A DNA stretch of 64,000 nt. Source: an uncultured Pelagibacteraceae bacterium (GTDB lineage Bacteria > Pseudomonadota > Alphaproteobacteria > Pelagibacterales > Pelagibacteraceae). The position numbers and the translations under genes are program-made. This document shows, in pieces, positions 1 through 8,610 of the stretch. Location: contig CABYCY010000001.1 of assembly GCA_902517615.1 (NCBI GenBank), positions 62,001 to 126,000 on the forward strand. Direction: 5' to 3'. The notes beneath the pieces are model-generated. The model had not been told where the DNA came from and searched no databases. It worked only from the letters and a program-made list of their open reading frames with translations. Numbering within the stretch: position 1 is the first letter of the stretch; each line of letters opens with the position of its first letter.

Positions 1-1
1 A

Positions 2-613
2 TATATTGAATATATTAATCTTAATAAATGTTTTAACAAATATTCGATCAAAATTTTAAATATATACTTTGATAATATTTATAGTTTAAGTGAAACTTTA
101 TTTAAAAGTATTATTAAACTAAATAATAAAAACCCCGAAATTTCTAATAAGGTTTTTTCGAGATTAAAAACTTTAAGTACTTTAAGATTTAACTATTATC
201 CAAACCAAACAAAACCAGTTGAAATATCTAAACAAGACGGAGTTGCACTTGGATGTGAAACTCATGTTGATAGCGGTATATTTACAATTTTATATCAAGA
301 TAAAAAAGGTGGTTTGCAAGTTCAAAATAGGAAAACAAAAAGATGGCATGATGTGCCGTTTAACAAAAAAGCTTTAATAGTAAATACTGGTAGAGCATTA
401 GAATTTCTAAGCAAAGGTAAATTTAAAGCAACTAATCACAGAGTATTATGGAATAAAAGTAAGAGACTTTCTGTTCCTTTTTTCTTTGAACCCTCTTATG
501 ATTTCAAAATGAGTCAATCCTTTTTAATGGAGCCTAAATTTAAAAATAATGGTCAAATTTACGAGAAATTTCTAAACAAATCATTGAAGAAATTTATTGA
601 ATATCAGCGTTAG
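2..613 (+). CDS. 2OG-Fe(II) oxygenase, isopenicillin-N-synthase-like, 5'-truncated
   Basis: The reading frame is open from base 2 to the stop at 611-613, so the gene begins before the window and only the C-terminal ~203 residues are visible. The visible part is the double-stranded beta-helix core of the isopenicillin N synthase/flavanone hydroxylase family. It has a LRFNYYP strand, the iron-binding H-x-D in ETHVDSG, a GGLQV strand, the third iron ligand in ATNHRVL, and the R-x-S motif (RLSVPFFFEP) that binds the 2-oxoglutarate carboxylate. These enzymes are soluble and couple 2-oxoglutarate decarboxylation to oxidation of a small molecule. The substrate cannot be told from the sequence. The first in-frame ATG (314) lies inside the catalytic core and is not the real start. 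Confidence 0.85.
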   Translation, partial: YIEYINLNKCFNKYSIKILNIYFDNIYSLSETLFKSIIKLNNKNPEISNKVFSRLKTLSTLRFNYYPNQTKPVEISKQDGVALGCETHVDSGIFTILYQDKKGGLQVQNRKTKRWHDVPFNKKALIVNTGRALEFLSKGKFKATNHRVLWNKSKRLSVPFFFEPSYDFKMSQSFLMEPKFKNNGQIYEKFLNKSLKKFIEYQR

Positions 614-706
614 TAATAATAAAGTTTAAATATAAAGCGATACATAACTCGTCGTTAAAATCAAAGATTTACGAAAGTGGGATCGGTCGTCTTTAAATTA
701 ACTTTT

Positions 707-714
707 AAAGGAGG
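707..714 (+). promoter_or_regulatory. Strong Shine-Dalgarno deciding the start of the flavin monooxygenase gene
   Basis: AAAGGAGG lies four bases before the ATG at 719. The longer reading frame opens with GTG at 677 and has no such site, so the ATG at 719 is the start. A full SD like this is rare in the window. Confidence 0.8.
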
Positions 715-718
715 CTTT

Positions 719-1888
719 ATGAAATTTGGTTATTTTTGCAATACCACAAACTGGACACACAAACCATATTACGAACTACTAGACGAAACTAGAGAGATCA
801 CAGAATATTGTGATCAAAATAAATGGAACTCTATTTGGTATACTGAACACCATTTTAACCATGAAGGAATGGAGTCATGTACAAACCCTTTAATGATGGG
901 TACAGATGCAGCAGCAAGAACTAATCAAATTAGAATTGGTCAAGCTTGTAATGTAATTACTTTTCACAATCCAATACAAATGGCTGAGGATGTTGCTCTT
1001 TTGGATCAATTATCAAAAGGAAGAGTTGAAGTTGGTATTGGTAGAGGAATTTATGGAAGAGAAGCCGTTAACTTAAATATTGAAGCTGATATGAAAGACC
1101 AGGCTAAAAACTTTAGACTATTTGAAGAAACTTTAACTATTTTAAAAAAAGCATGGAAGGAAAAATTTTTTGACCATAAAGGTGAATTTTATACTTACCC
1201 TTCACCTGACTATGTATGGCAACATGATATGAGCAAACCAAGTGAAGAATTTATGGATATGAAAACTAATGTAATGAAAAAAATTAGTGTTTTGCCTCAG
1301 CCATATCAAAAACCCTATCCACCAATTCATCAAGTTGTAGACGGTATTCGATCTATCGAATGGGCTGCACAACAAGGTTTAAATATTATTATGTGGATAC
1401 CAACAGTTAAGGCACTAAAAATTAAATTTGAAGCTTTCAAAAATGCAAAGTCTGAAGCTGAAAAAAGAAACGTACCAATGGGTGAGGGAATTTCACTTGT
1501 GAGAGATATGTTTGTTGCTGACACTATGGAAGAGGCTAAAGAAAAAGCAGGTGAACATATGGTAAATTATATGAGATGGGTGTGCCATTGGCGAGGTTTA
1601 GGAAATCATATGGATCCAGGCGAAGAACTTCCTGAAACAAAAGGTAAATTAGATTTACTAAATTATGAATTTTTACATAAAAGAAATATGCTTTTTGGAA
1701 CTCCTGAATATGTAACTGATAAAATTCATGAATTGAAATCTGAACTTAACTTACAAAACTTGCAAGTTTGGTCAAACTTTCCTGGAGTAAAACATGAAGA
1801 CTGCATGAAAAGTATTAAACTTTTTACTGAAAAAGTTATGCCTCACTTCCAAGATGATATAGATACTGAAGTTAAAAAAGTTTCGTGA
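719..1888 (+). CDS. LLM-class flavin-dependent monooxygenase
   Basis: A 389-residue protein of the bacterial-luciferase-like (LLM) TIM-barrel family. Members use reduced FMN and O2 to oxidise aldehydes, sulfonates, heterocycles or amines. Family features are the N-terminal strand KFGYFCNTTNW, EHHFNHEGMES near residues 45-55, RIGQACNVITFHNPIQMAED near residues 80-100, and the LSKGRVEVGIGRG phosphate-binding segment near residue 112. The C-terminal tail HELKSELNLQNLQVWSNFPG is also typical. It heads a + strand operon, and its stop overlaps the start of the TPP enzyme gene by four bases (GTGA). No flavin reductase gene is visible beside it, so reduced flavin must come from elsewhere. The class is clear; the substrate is unknown. 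Confidence 0.88.
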   Translation: MKFGYFCNTTNWTHKPYYELLDETREITEYCDQNKWNSIWYTEHHFNHEGMESCTNPLMMGTDAAARTNQIRIGQACNVITFHNPIQMAEDVALLDQLSKGRVEVGIGRGIYGREAVNLNIEADMKDQAKNFRLFEETLTILKKAWKEKFFDHKGEFYTYPSPDYVWQHDMSKPSEEFMDMKTNVMKKISVLPQPYQKPYPPIHQVVDGIRSIEWAAQQGLNIIMWIPTVKALKIKFEAFKNAKSEAEKRNVPMGEGISLVRDMFVADTMEEAKEKAGEHMVNYMRWVCHWRGLGNHMDPGEELPETKGKLDLLNYEFLHKRNMLFGTPEYVTDKIHELKSELNLQNLQVWSNFPGVKHEDCMKSIKLFTEKVMPHFQDDIDTEVKKVS

Positions 1889-3588
1889 TCAAATCACATA
1901 AAAAAATATCTGGTGGCCAGGCTGCCGTTCGATCTTTAAAAAAAGAAAAAGTGGAACATGTATTTGGTCTTATTGGTTCAGCTACAATGGAAATATTTGA
2001 TGCTCTATACCATGAAAAAAGTATAAAATTTATTGGTGTAAGAGATGAACGAACTGGTACTCACATGGCTGATGGTTATGCAAGAGCCTCAAATAAACCT
2101 GGAGTAATTATTGCAGGACAAAATGGACCTGGTGCTACTAATTTGGTAACTGGCATGGCGCAAGCAAAAGCTGCTTTTTCTCCAGTTATTGCTATTGCTG
2201 GATCTTATTCAACTAAAGACAAGATGGAAGATGCATTTCAAGGTTTAGATCAACAATCTTTGTTTGCTCCAATTACAAAAAAAACTTGGACTATAAAAAA
2301 TTCAAAAATTATCCCAAATATTATGAGTGATGCCTTTGCTTTAGCAATGAAACCTAGGAGAGGACCTGTTTGCGTAAATTTACCAAGAAATATATTAGCA
2401 GCATCAAACTCTTATAATATTAATACTAAAAAACCATCTTTTACAAATGAGAGTAAACAAAAAGGTAATAAAGAAAATATTAAAAAGGCTGCTAAATTAA
2501 TTGGAAACTCAACTCGCTCAGTTATCATTGCTGGAGGGGGAATAAAATATAATTCTAGCTTTAAAGAAGTAATAAAATTAGCTGAATTATGTAATCTGCC
2601 AATTGTTACAGCGGCAGGACATGGAGATGCAATTCCATTTAATCATAAATTAAATGCAGGACAAATGGGTCCTCGAGGAAATCCCGTTGCATCCAAATTG
2701 GTTAAGAATGCAGATGTTATTTTAGCAATTGGAACGCGTTTAGGATTTAATTCAACTTTTTACTCTTATGAAAATATTAATAAAAAAGCAAAAATTATCC
2801 AAATTGAGCTTGAAAAAACAATGCTTGGAAAATATTTTCCTGCAAAAGTTAAGATTTATGCTGATGCTGCCACGGCTACAAAACAAATTTATGATGAGGT
2901 TAAAAAAGAAAAAATTAAATTGAACGTAAAAAATTGGACTGAAACTTATTTAAAAGAAAGGAAAGAATATTTATTAAATAGAAATAAAGAAAACTTAGGT
3001 CAAAATTTTCCTATACAACCAAAAGGACTATTTAAACAATTGAGAAAAGCTCTCCCAAAAAACACTGCTATTACTTTGGATGCTGGAACCTTGTGTTTGC
3101 AGGCAACAGATGCTTTAGAATATTACGACCCTCCTTCTTTATTTACTCCATTAGATTTTGGATTAGTTGGTTTTTCGTTTGCTTGTGGACTTGGAGTTAA
3201 GGTTGCAAAACCTAATAAAACTGTTGTTAGTCTTATGGGTGATGGTGGTTTCGGAATGACAATATCTGAATTGAGTACTGCTGTTGAGTATGGAATAAAT
3301 ACAACAACTATTGTTATGAATAATAAAAGTTGGGGAGCAGAAAAAGCTTATCAAAAGGATTTTTTTGGAAAAAGATATTTAGGTGCAGATATAACTAGTC
3401 CATCCTTTGATAAAGTTGCTGAACTTTATGGCGCCAAAGGTTTTAAAGTTAAAAAAATTTCTGAAATTAATGAGGCTGTAAGAGCTGCGATTAAATCAAA
3501 TAAGCCATCTGTTATAGATGTTGATGTAGATCCAAAAGCATTATACAGTTTTAGAAGAGATAGTTTCAAACATAGAGAAAAAAAATGA
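1885..3588 (+). CDS. Thiamine-diphosphate enzyme, sulfoacetaldehyde acetyltransferase (Xsc)-like
   Basis: A 567-residue protein of the acetolactate-synthase-type ThDP family with Pyr, central and PP domains. The catalytic glutamate of the Pyr domain is E55 (VRDERTGTH). The Mg/ThDP-binding GDGGF...NN motif is at about residues 452-479. Several local motifs resemble Xsc rather than IlvB: FGLIGSATM, AGQNGPGATN, WGAEK just after the NN of the PP motif, and FRRDSF near the C terminus. Xsc converts sulfoacetaldehyde to acetyl phosphate and sulfite, but ThDP enzymes change substrate easily, so the specific reaction is an inference. The start is GTG in a four-base overlap with the monooxygenase gene. 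Its stop overlaps the next start (ATGA). Confidence 0.82.
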   Translation: MIKSHKKISGGQAAVRSLKKEKVEHVFGLIGSATMEIFDALYHEKSIKFIGVRDERTGTHMADGYARASNKPGVIIAGQNGPGATNLVTGMAQAKAAFSPVIAIAGSYSTKDKMEDAFQGLDQQSLFAPITKKTWTIKNSKIIPNIMSDAFALAMKPRRGPVCVNLPRNILAASNSYNINTKKPSFTNESKQKGNKENIKKAAKLIGNSTRSVIIAGGGIKYNSSFKEVIKLAELCNLPIVTAAGHGDAIPFNHKLNAGQMGPRGNPVASKLVKNADVILAIGTRLGFNSTFYSYENINKKAKIIQIELEKTMLGKYFPAKVKIYADAATATKQIYDEVKKEKIKLNVKNWTETYLKERKEYLLNRNKENLGQNFPIQPKGLFKQLRKALPKNTAITLDAGTLCLQATDALEYYDPPSLFTPLDFGLVGFSFACGLGVKVAKPNKTVVSLMGDGGFGMTISELSTAVEYGINTTTIVMNNKSWGAEKAYQKDFFGKRYLGADITSPSFDKVAELYGAKGFKVKKISEINEAVRAAIKSNKPSVIDVDVDPKALYSFRRDSFKHREKK

Positions 3589-4172
3589 AGTTAGAATTAA
3601 GAAAATTTACAAAATTTGTTGATAAAACTTTTATAGAAGGTGGAAAAGAAGCAAACGAACCTGTTTTGATGGTGTCAGTTGCTGCTGTTTTTAAAAATCC
3701 TTGGCATGGACAAGGTTTTGTTGAGGATCTAAAACCAACTATTTTAAATTTAGCACCTAAGTTAGGGGATTTACTTGTTCCAGAATTAATAAAAGAAATA
3801 GGATCACCAGAAAAAATATTAGCATATGGTAAAGCTGGTGTAGTTGGATTAGATGGAGAAATAGAGCATGCTTCCGCATTTATTCATACCTTAAGGTTTG
3901 GAAATAAATTTAGAGATGCTGTTGGTGGAACATCCTATTTAAGTTTTACTAACACAAGAGGTCCAGCTGGATCAAAAATTGCAATTCCTATGATGCATAA
4001 AACAGACTCGGGATTAAGACCATATTACCTTACTCATGAATTCACTATTCATGATGCACCTTTTGATGATGAAGTTGTAATTGCAATAGGTGGTGCATCA
4101 AGCGGCAGAGCACATGCAAGAACAGGTGACAGATATCAAGATATGAAAGAAATGGGCATAGAGCCTAAATAA
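3585..4172 (+). CDS. DUF1185 'amino acid synthesis' family protein
   Basis: A 195-residue soluble protein matching the DUF1185 (PF06684) family throughout: the N-terminal KFTKFVDKTFIEGG, the VAAVFKNPWHGQGFVEDL segment, GKAGVVGLDGEIEHASAFIHT near residues 83-103, and a C-terminal GGASSGRAHARTGDRYQD. The 'amino acid synthesis' label is historical and no reaction is established. Such genes are met beside flavin monooxygenase genes in other proteobacteria, which agrees with the setting here between the ThDP enzyme and a hydrolase. The ATG lies in a four-base overlap with the upstream stop, so translation is probably coupled. Confidence 0.85.
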   Translation: MKLELRKFTKFVDKTFIEGGKEANEPVLMVSVAAVFKNPWHGQGFVEDLKPTILNLAPKLGDLLVPELIKEIGSPEKILAYGKAGVVGLDGEIEHASAFIHTLRFGNKFRDAVGGTSYLSFTNTRGPAGSKIAIPMMHKTDSGLRPYYLTHEFTIHDAPFDDEVVIAIGGASSGRAHARTGDRYQDMKEMGIEPK

Positions 4173-4177
4173 TATTT

Positions 4178-4960
4178 GTGACAACAGGAACTTCTGCATC
4201 TGGCACATATTATGTCTTTAATAAAAAGGAACAACAAATACCTATAGTTTTCGTTCATGGTGTTGGCTTAACTCACAAAATTTGGCAACCTCAATTAGAT
4301 TTTTTTAAAAATCATAGCACACTATCATATGATATTTTAGGTCATGGAAAATCTTCGTTAGAAAAAGAAAAAATAAGCTTTGATGATTTTTCTGATCAAT
4401 TAATTAATCTTATGAATGAACTTAATATAAATAAGATACACTTAATTGGTTTTTCGATTGGTTCATTAATTGCTAGGAATTTTGCAACTAGATATAGTGA
4501 ACACTTACAATCATTAATCCTTTTAGGCTCAATTTACAAAAGATCAGATGAACAGCAAAAAATAGTTAATCAAAGATTTGAACAGGCTAAACAGGAATTA
4601 AAACTTTCAAGACAAGCTTTAAAAAGATGGTTTACAGATAAATATTTAGAAAATAATCCAGATATTTACAACAAAATAAGCAATATTTTATCAGCAAATA
4701 ATATGCCAAATTTTTTAAAAGTTTATGAGCTTTTTGTAAACCACAAAAATGATGAAGCCCTCGAAAAAATTAAAGTTAATACTTTAATTATGACTGGGGA
4801 GCACGATGTTGGATCTACAGTTGAGATGTCAAAAGAATTGGACAATATTCTTCAAAATAGCCAATTGAAGATTATTAAAGATGGTAAACATCTTTGTGGC
4901 ATTGAGTGTGCAGATGAGGTAAATTTAGTAATTAAAAAATTTGTTGAACAAAATGACTAA
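4178..4960 (+). CDS. Alpha/beta-fold hydrolase
   Basis: A 260-residue alpha/beta hydrolase. The nucleophile elbow is GFSIGS with Ser93. The acid is D210 (TGEHD) and the histidine is H238 (DGKHLC). The oxyanion-hole HGVG lies at about residues 27-30. There is no signal peptide. The family includes ester, lactone, enol-lactone and C-C bond hydrolases, and in a flavin-monooxygenase operon it could cleave the oxygenated product. It starts with GTG five bases after the DUF1185 stop. It ends eight bases inside the aldehyde dehydrogenase gene. Confidence 0.85.
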   Translation: MTTGTSASGTYYVFNKKEQQIPIVFVHGVGLTHKIWQPQLDFFKNHSTLSYDILGHGKSSLEKEKISFDDFSDQLINLMNELNINKIHLIGFSIGSLIARNFATRYSEHLQSLILLGSIYKRSDEQQKIVNQRFEQAKQELKLSRQALKRWFTDKYLENNPDIYNKISNILSANNMPNFLKVYELFVNHKNDEALEKIKVNTLIMTGEHDVGSTVEMSKELDNILQNSQLKIIKDGKHLCGIECADEVNLVIKKFVEQND

Positions 4961-6434
4961 ACTTAAACAATACAAAATGCATATTAATGGTGAGTGGGTA
5001 GACTCTGAAAGTAAAAAAACTTTTGAAACTCTAAATCCAGAAAATAATGAACCATGGGCTATTGTACCTGAGGCTAGCAGTAAGGATGTTGATAATGCTG
5101 TTCAGTCAGCACAAAAAGCATTCGAAGGCGAATGGCCCAAATTACTTCCAAGAGAAAGAGCTAAATTTCTAAGAGCAATTGGAGATCAGCTTAGAGCTAA
5201 CGCTGAAATGCTTGGTGAAATAGAAACTATTGATACTGGAAAACTTTTTAGAGAAACAAAAAAACAAGCAATATATATAGCTGAATATTATGATTATTAT
5301 GCAGGTTTAGCTGATAAAGTTGAAGGAACTGTTCTTCCTATTGATAAACCTAATGTTCAAGCAATAACAACGAGAATACCAATAGGTGTAGTGGCTGCAA
5401 TTATTCCATGGAATTCTCAAATGTTTTTAACAGCAACAAAATTAGCGCCAGCTCTTGCAATGGGTAATACTGTTGTAATTAAATCTTCAGAACTTGCTCC
5501 TGCAGTATTATTTGAGTTTGCAAAATTAATTGAAAAAACTGGTATCCCAAAGGGAGTAGTAAATGTAATCACCGGATTTGGTGATCCATGTGGTAAAGCT
5601 TTGACTACTCACAATTTAGTAGAAAAAGTTGCTTTTACTGGGGGGCCAGAAACAGCTAGGCATATTATAAGAAATTCTGCGGAAAATTTATCTGAAGTAA
5701 GTTTGGAGTTAGGTGGAAAAAGTCCAGTTGCAGTATTTGATGATGCAGAACAAGAAAATGCAATTAATGGAATAACTGCTGGAATATTTGGAGCAAGCGG
5801 TCAAAGTTGTATAGCTGGATCTAGGCTTTACATTCAAAAAGGGATTTACAATGAATTTTTAGATAAGCTCTCAGAAAGAGCATCAAAAATTAAAATTGGT
5901 GCGCCCATGGATCCTGAAACAGAAATGGGTCCACTGAGTAGTTTTAAACAATTAGAAACAATTGAAAAAAATATAAAAGATACAATTGATCAAGGCGGAA
6001 AAATTAAATGTGGAGGTAAAAGAGATTCATTTTCAAATAAAGGTTATTATTTTCCAGCAACTATTATTGAATGCGATAATCATAATCTACCTGTTGCAGA
6101 AAATGAATTATTTGGACCCGTTTTATCAGTAATGAAATTTGATACTGAAGAAGAGGTTGTATCTAAGATGAATGATAATCAATATGGATTATCTTCGGGA
6201 GTTTACACAAGCAATTTATCTAGAGGTATGAGGGTATCAAAAGCAATTAGAGCAGGGATAACTTTTGTAAATACATATAGGTTAATTTCTCCCTCAGCGC
6301 CTTTTGGAGGTATTAAAGACAGTGGCTATGGAAAAGAAGCTGGCATCGATTCAATTAAGGATTATACAAGAGTTAAAACAACTTGGTTTTATACCTCAGA
6401 CGAACCATCTCTAGACCCTTTTTCAATAAGGTAA
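4953..6434 (+). CDS. NAD(P)-dependent aldehyde dehydrogenase
   Basis: A 493-residue ALDH-superfamily enzyme of usual length. The catalytic cysteine is C286 (GQSCIAGS), the general base is E252 (LELGGKSP), and the oxyanion asparagine is N153 (PWNSQ). The NAD-binding FTGGPETAR is near residue 228. It is most like betaine-/aromatic-aldehyde-type ALDHs, but the substrate is not fixed by sequence. A TTG four codons upstream is in frame. The ATG at 4953 is preferred because it sits in the eight-base overlap with the hydrolase gene and gives the usual N terminus. In the operon it would oxidise the aldehyde made by the monooxygenase or ThDP step to an acid. Confidence 0.9.
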   Translation: MTKLKQYKMHINGEWVDSESKKTFETLNPENNEPWAIVPEASSKDVDNAVQSAQKAFEGEWPKLLPRERAKFLRAIGDQLRANAEMLGEIETIDTGKLFRETKKQAIYIAEYYDYYAGLADKVEGTVLPIDKPNVQAITTRIPIGVVAAIIPWNSQMFLTATKLAPALAMGNTVVIKSSELAPAVLFEFAKLIEKTGIPKGVVNVITGFGDPCGKALTTHNLVEKVAFTGGPETARHIIRNSAENLSEVSLELGGKSPVAVFDDAEQENAINGITAGIFGASGQSCIAGSRLYIQKGIYNEFLDKLSERASKIKIGAPMDPETEMGPLSSFKQLETIEKNIKDTIDQGGKIKCGGKRDSFSNKGYYFPATIIECDNHNLPVAENELFGPVLSVMKFDTEEEVVSKMNDNQYGLSSGVYTSNLSRGMRVSKAIRAGITFVNTYRLISPSAPFGGIKDSGYGKEAGIDSIKDYTRVKTTWFYTSDEPSLDPFSIR

Positions 6435-6438
6435 TATT

Positions 6439-7296
6439 TTGTCCACAAAACATACAGGTTTAATTGTTTTGGTAATGTTTTTTCTTGGTAGTGCATATCC
6501 TCTGGGTAAATTTGGTTTAAACGCGTCAATGAACCCTATTTTCTTTGGAGCATTAAGAATGGGTTTTGTTTTTTTATGTCTATTGCCATTTTGCAAAATA
6601 ATTATTCCTGAAAAAAAATATATATTTCCTTTAATTGGATTTTCTATTTGTATGGGTGCTGGAGTGAATATGTTTTTATATCTCTCTATAAATGCAGTAA
6701 CACTGTTAGCGCCTATTACAATTGGAGCACAATTATCTATTCCGTTTGCAATTTTAATAAGCTCTTTATTTCTAAAAGAGAGTATTAGCTTAAAAAAATG
6801 GATTTTTATTTTTTCTTCATTTATAGGAATATTACTAATATCTTTTGATCCAAAAATTTTAGATGAAATTATTGGAACATTTTTGGTTTTTGGAATGGCT
6901 TTTTTCTATGGTTTATCTCAAGTTTTTTCAAGATACATTAAAGACCTAGATTTAAAGTTCACTAATTCATTTATGGGACTTGTAGGTTTTTTAATTTTAA
7001 TTATTTTTTCTCAAATATTTGAAGGAAATATCATTCAGCAAATTAAAAATGTTGAAACTGGTGGGTGGCTTGCGGTTATGTATGCTGGAATGATTATTTC
7101 AATTTTCGGCCATATGATGATGTTTTACCTTTATAAATTTTATCCTGTAGGGATGGTTATGCCTTTCTATGCTCTATTTCCAATATTTGGATTAATATTA
7201 ACTTTTTTTATTTTTGGAGAAGTACCTTCTATTATAACAATACTTGGAGGAATAATTGTAATAAGTTCAATATATATGCTTCAAAAAACGAGATAA
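6439..7296 (+). CDS. DMT-superfamily (EamA) transporter
   Basis: A 285-residue integral membrane protein with about ten hydrophobic segments in two EamA repeats, typical of drug/metabolite-type exporters and permeases. FLGSAYPLGKFGL in the first helix and TIGAQLSIPFAILISSLFLKE near residues 93-113 fit the family. It starts with TTG four bases after the aldehyde dehydrogenase stop, so it is part of the monooxygenase operon and may move the pathway substrate or product. Direction and substrate are not known. Confidence 0.83.
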   Translation: MSTKHTGLIVLVMFFLGSAYPLGKFGLNASMNPIFFGALRMGFVFLCLLPFCKIIIPEKKYIFPLIGFSICMGAGVNMFLYLSINAVTLLAPITIGAQLSIPFAILISSLFLKESISLKKWIFIFSSFIGILLISFDPKILDEIIGTFLVFGMAFFYGLSQVFSRYIKDLDLKFTNSFMGLVGFLILIIFSQIFEGNIIQQIKNVETGGWLAVMYAGMIISIFGHMMMFYLYKFYPVGMVMPFYALFPIFGLILTFFIFGEVPSIITILGGIIVISSIYMLQKTR

Positions 7297-7371
7297 TTTT
7301 GTCATTGAATTGTTTGAATAATCATCATTTAATTGCTTTTTTATAAATTGTTAACAATATAGAGGAAGATA

Positions 7372-8562
7372 ATGAGAAAACTATTTATCGCTGTATTTAT
7401 GTTTGTATCAAGCTTTGGTTCAAACGTAATGGCAGATGGACATTCGATTAAAATGGGGATTATTTTAGGATTTACTGGTCCTATCGAGTCTCTAACTCCT
7501 GCTATGGCTGCGTCTGCAGAGCTTGCATTTAAAGAAGCTTCTGATTCAGGTTCGCTATTAGGTGGAAAAAAAATTGAGCCAGTAAGAGCAGACTCAACTT
7601 GTGTTGACTCAGCAGCAGCAACAGCTGCAGCTGAAGGATTAATTTCAGGTGGTGTAGCTGCAATTATGGGAGCAGACTGTTCAGGTGTAACTGGTGCAAT
7701 TGCATCAAATGTTGCTGTACCAAATGGTGTAGTAATGATTTCACCTTCAGCTACTTCTCCAGGATTAACAACTTTAGACGACAATGGATATTTCTTTAGA
7801 ACTGCTCCATCTGATGCTAGAGGTGGTCAAATCTTAGCTGATATTACAAAAGACAGAAAAATTAAAAGCGTAGCAATAACTTATACAAACAATGACTATG
7901 GAAAAGGTTTAGCTGATGTTTATAAAGCAGCAGTTGAAGGTCATGGTATTAAAGTAACAGCTGTAACTGCTCACGAAGATGGAAAAGCAGATTACTCATC
8001 TGAAGTAGCAACTCTTGCTTCTGCAGGTGGTGACGCTGTAACAGTTATTGGCTATCTTGACCAAGGAGGAAAAGGAATAATTCAAGCTTCTTTAGACTCA
8101 GGTGCATTTGATACATTTATTTTATCAGATGGTATGATTGGTCAATCTTTAGTTGATGCTTTTGGAAAAGACTTAAGTAAATCATTTGGATCAATGCCTG
8201 GTTCTACTGGAAAAGGTGCTGGTATTTTTGCTGATGTTGCAAAAGCTGGTGGTGTAGAAGCTTCTGGTCCATATACTGGAGAGTCTTATGATGCAGCTGC
8301 TTTAATCGTTCTTGCAATGCAAGCAGGTAATTCTGCTGACAGAGCATCTATTGCAAAAAATGTAATGGGTGTAGCTAATGCTCCTGGAACAAAAATTTAT
8401 CCAGGTGAACTTAAGAAAGGTTTAGACTTACTAGCAAAAGGTAAGAAGATTAATTACGAAGGTGCCACTGGAGTAACTTTTACTAGCGTTGGTGAGGCAG
8501 AAGGTTCTTTCTTAGAGCAAGAAATTAAAGGCGGAAAATTCAAAACTAAAAAACAAAGATAA
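7372..8562 (+). CDS. Branched-chain-amino-acid-type ABC transporter substrate-binding protein
   Basis: A 396-residue periplasmic type I binding protein (LivJ/Leu-Ile-Val family). A signal peptide spans residues ~1-22 (KLFIAVFMFVSSF...NVMA), and the mature protein begins IKMGIILGFTGPIESL. The ISPSATSPGLT and NNDYGKGLADVYK segments are typical of the ligand cleft. Base composition is slightly richer than its neighbours and codons are regular, as for a highly expressed gene. AGAGGA six bases before the ATG is the SD. A 75-base gap separates it from the operon upstream and a terminator follows it. No permease gene is on this strand. The Liv M-H-F-G set at 9838-13712 on the other strand lacks its own adjacent binding protein and is the likely partner. 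Confidence 0.9.
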   Translation: MRKLFIAVFMFVSSFGSNVMADGHSIKMGIILGFTGPIESLTPAMAASAELAFKEASDSGSLLGGKKIEPVRADSTCVDSAAATAAAEGLISGGVAAIMGADCSGVTGAIASNVAVPNGVVMISPSATSPGLTTLDDNGYFFRTAPSDARGGQILADITKDRKIKSVAITYTNNDYGKGLADVYKAAVEGHGIKVTAVTAHEDGKADYSSEVATLASAGGDAVTVIGYLDQGGKGIIQASLDSGAFDTFILSDGMIGQSLVDAFGKDLSKSFGSMPGSTGKGAGIFADVAKAGGVEASGPYTGESYDAAALIVLAMQAGNSADRASIAKNVMGVANAPGTKIYPGELKKGLDLLAKGKKINYEGATGVTFTSVGEAEGSFLEQEIKGGKFKTKKQR

Positions 8563-8572
8563 TTTTTATAAC

Positions 8573-8610
8573 AAAAGCCCTGGTAAAAAAATTACTAGGG
8601 CTTTTTTTTT
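8573..8610 (+). terminator. Rho-independent terminator after the binding-protein gene
   Basis: The arms AAAAGCCCTGGTAA (8573-8586) and TTACTAGGGCTTTT (8592-8605) pair over 14 positions with one G-T wobble and a five-base loop. A run of nine T (8602-8610) follows. It terminates the + strand transcript. The right arm also contains the stop codon and last codons of the convergent MFS gene. Confidence 0.88.

Noticed and set aside
613..706. Terminator or small gene between the truncated oxygenase and the monooxygenase operon
   Set aside because: No stable hairpin with a T-run and no ORF of useful length was seen; it probably holds the operon promoter, which I could not place.
7341..7784. 147-residue antisense ORF rich in Ala, Glu and Pro
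   Set aside because: It is a shadow of the alanine-rich binding-protein gene on the other strand, with no start signal and a composition set by complementing GCA/GCT codons.
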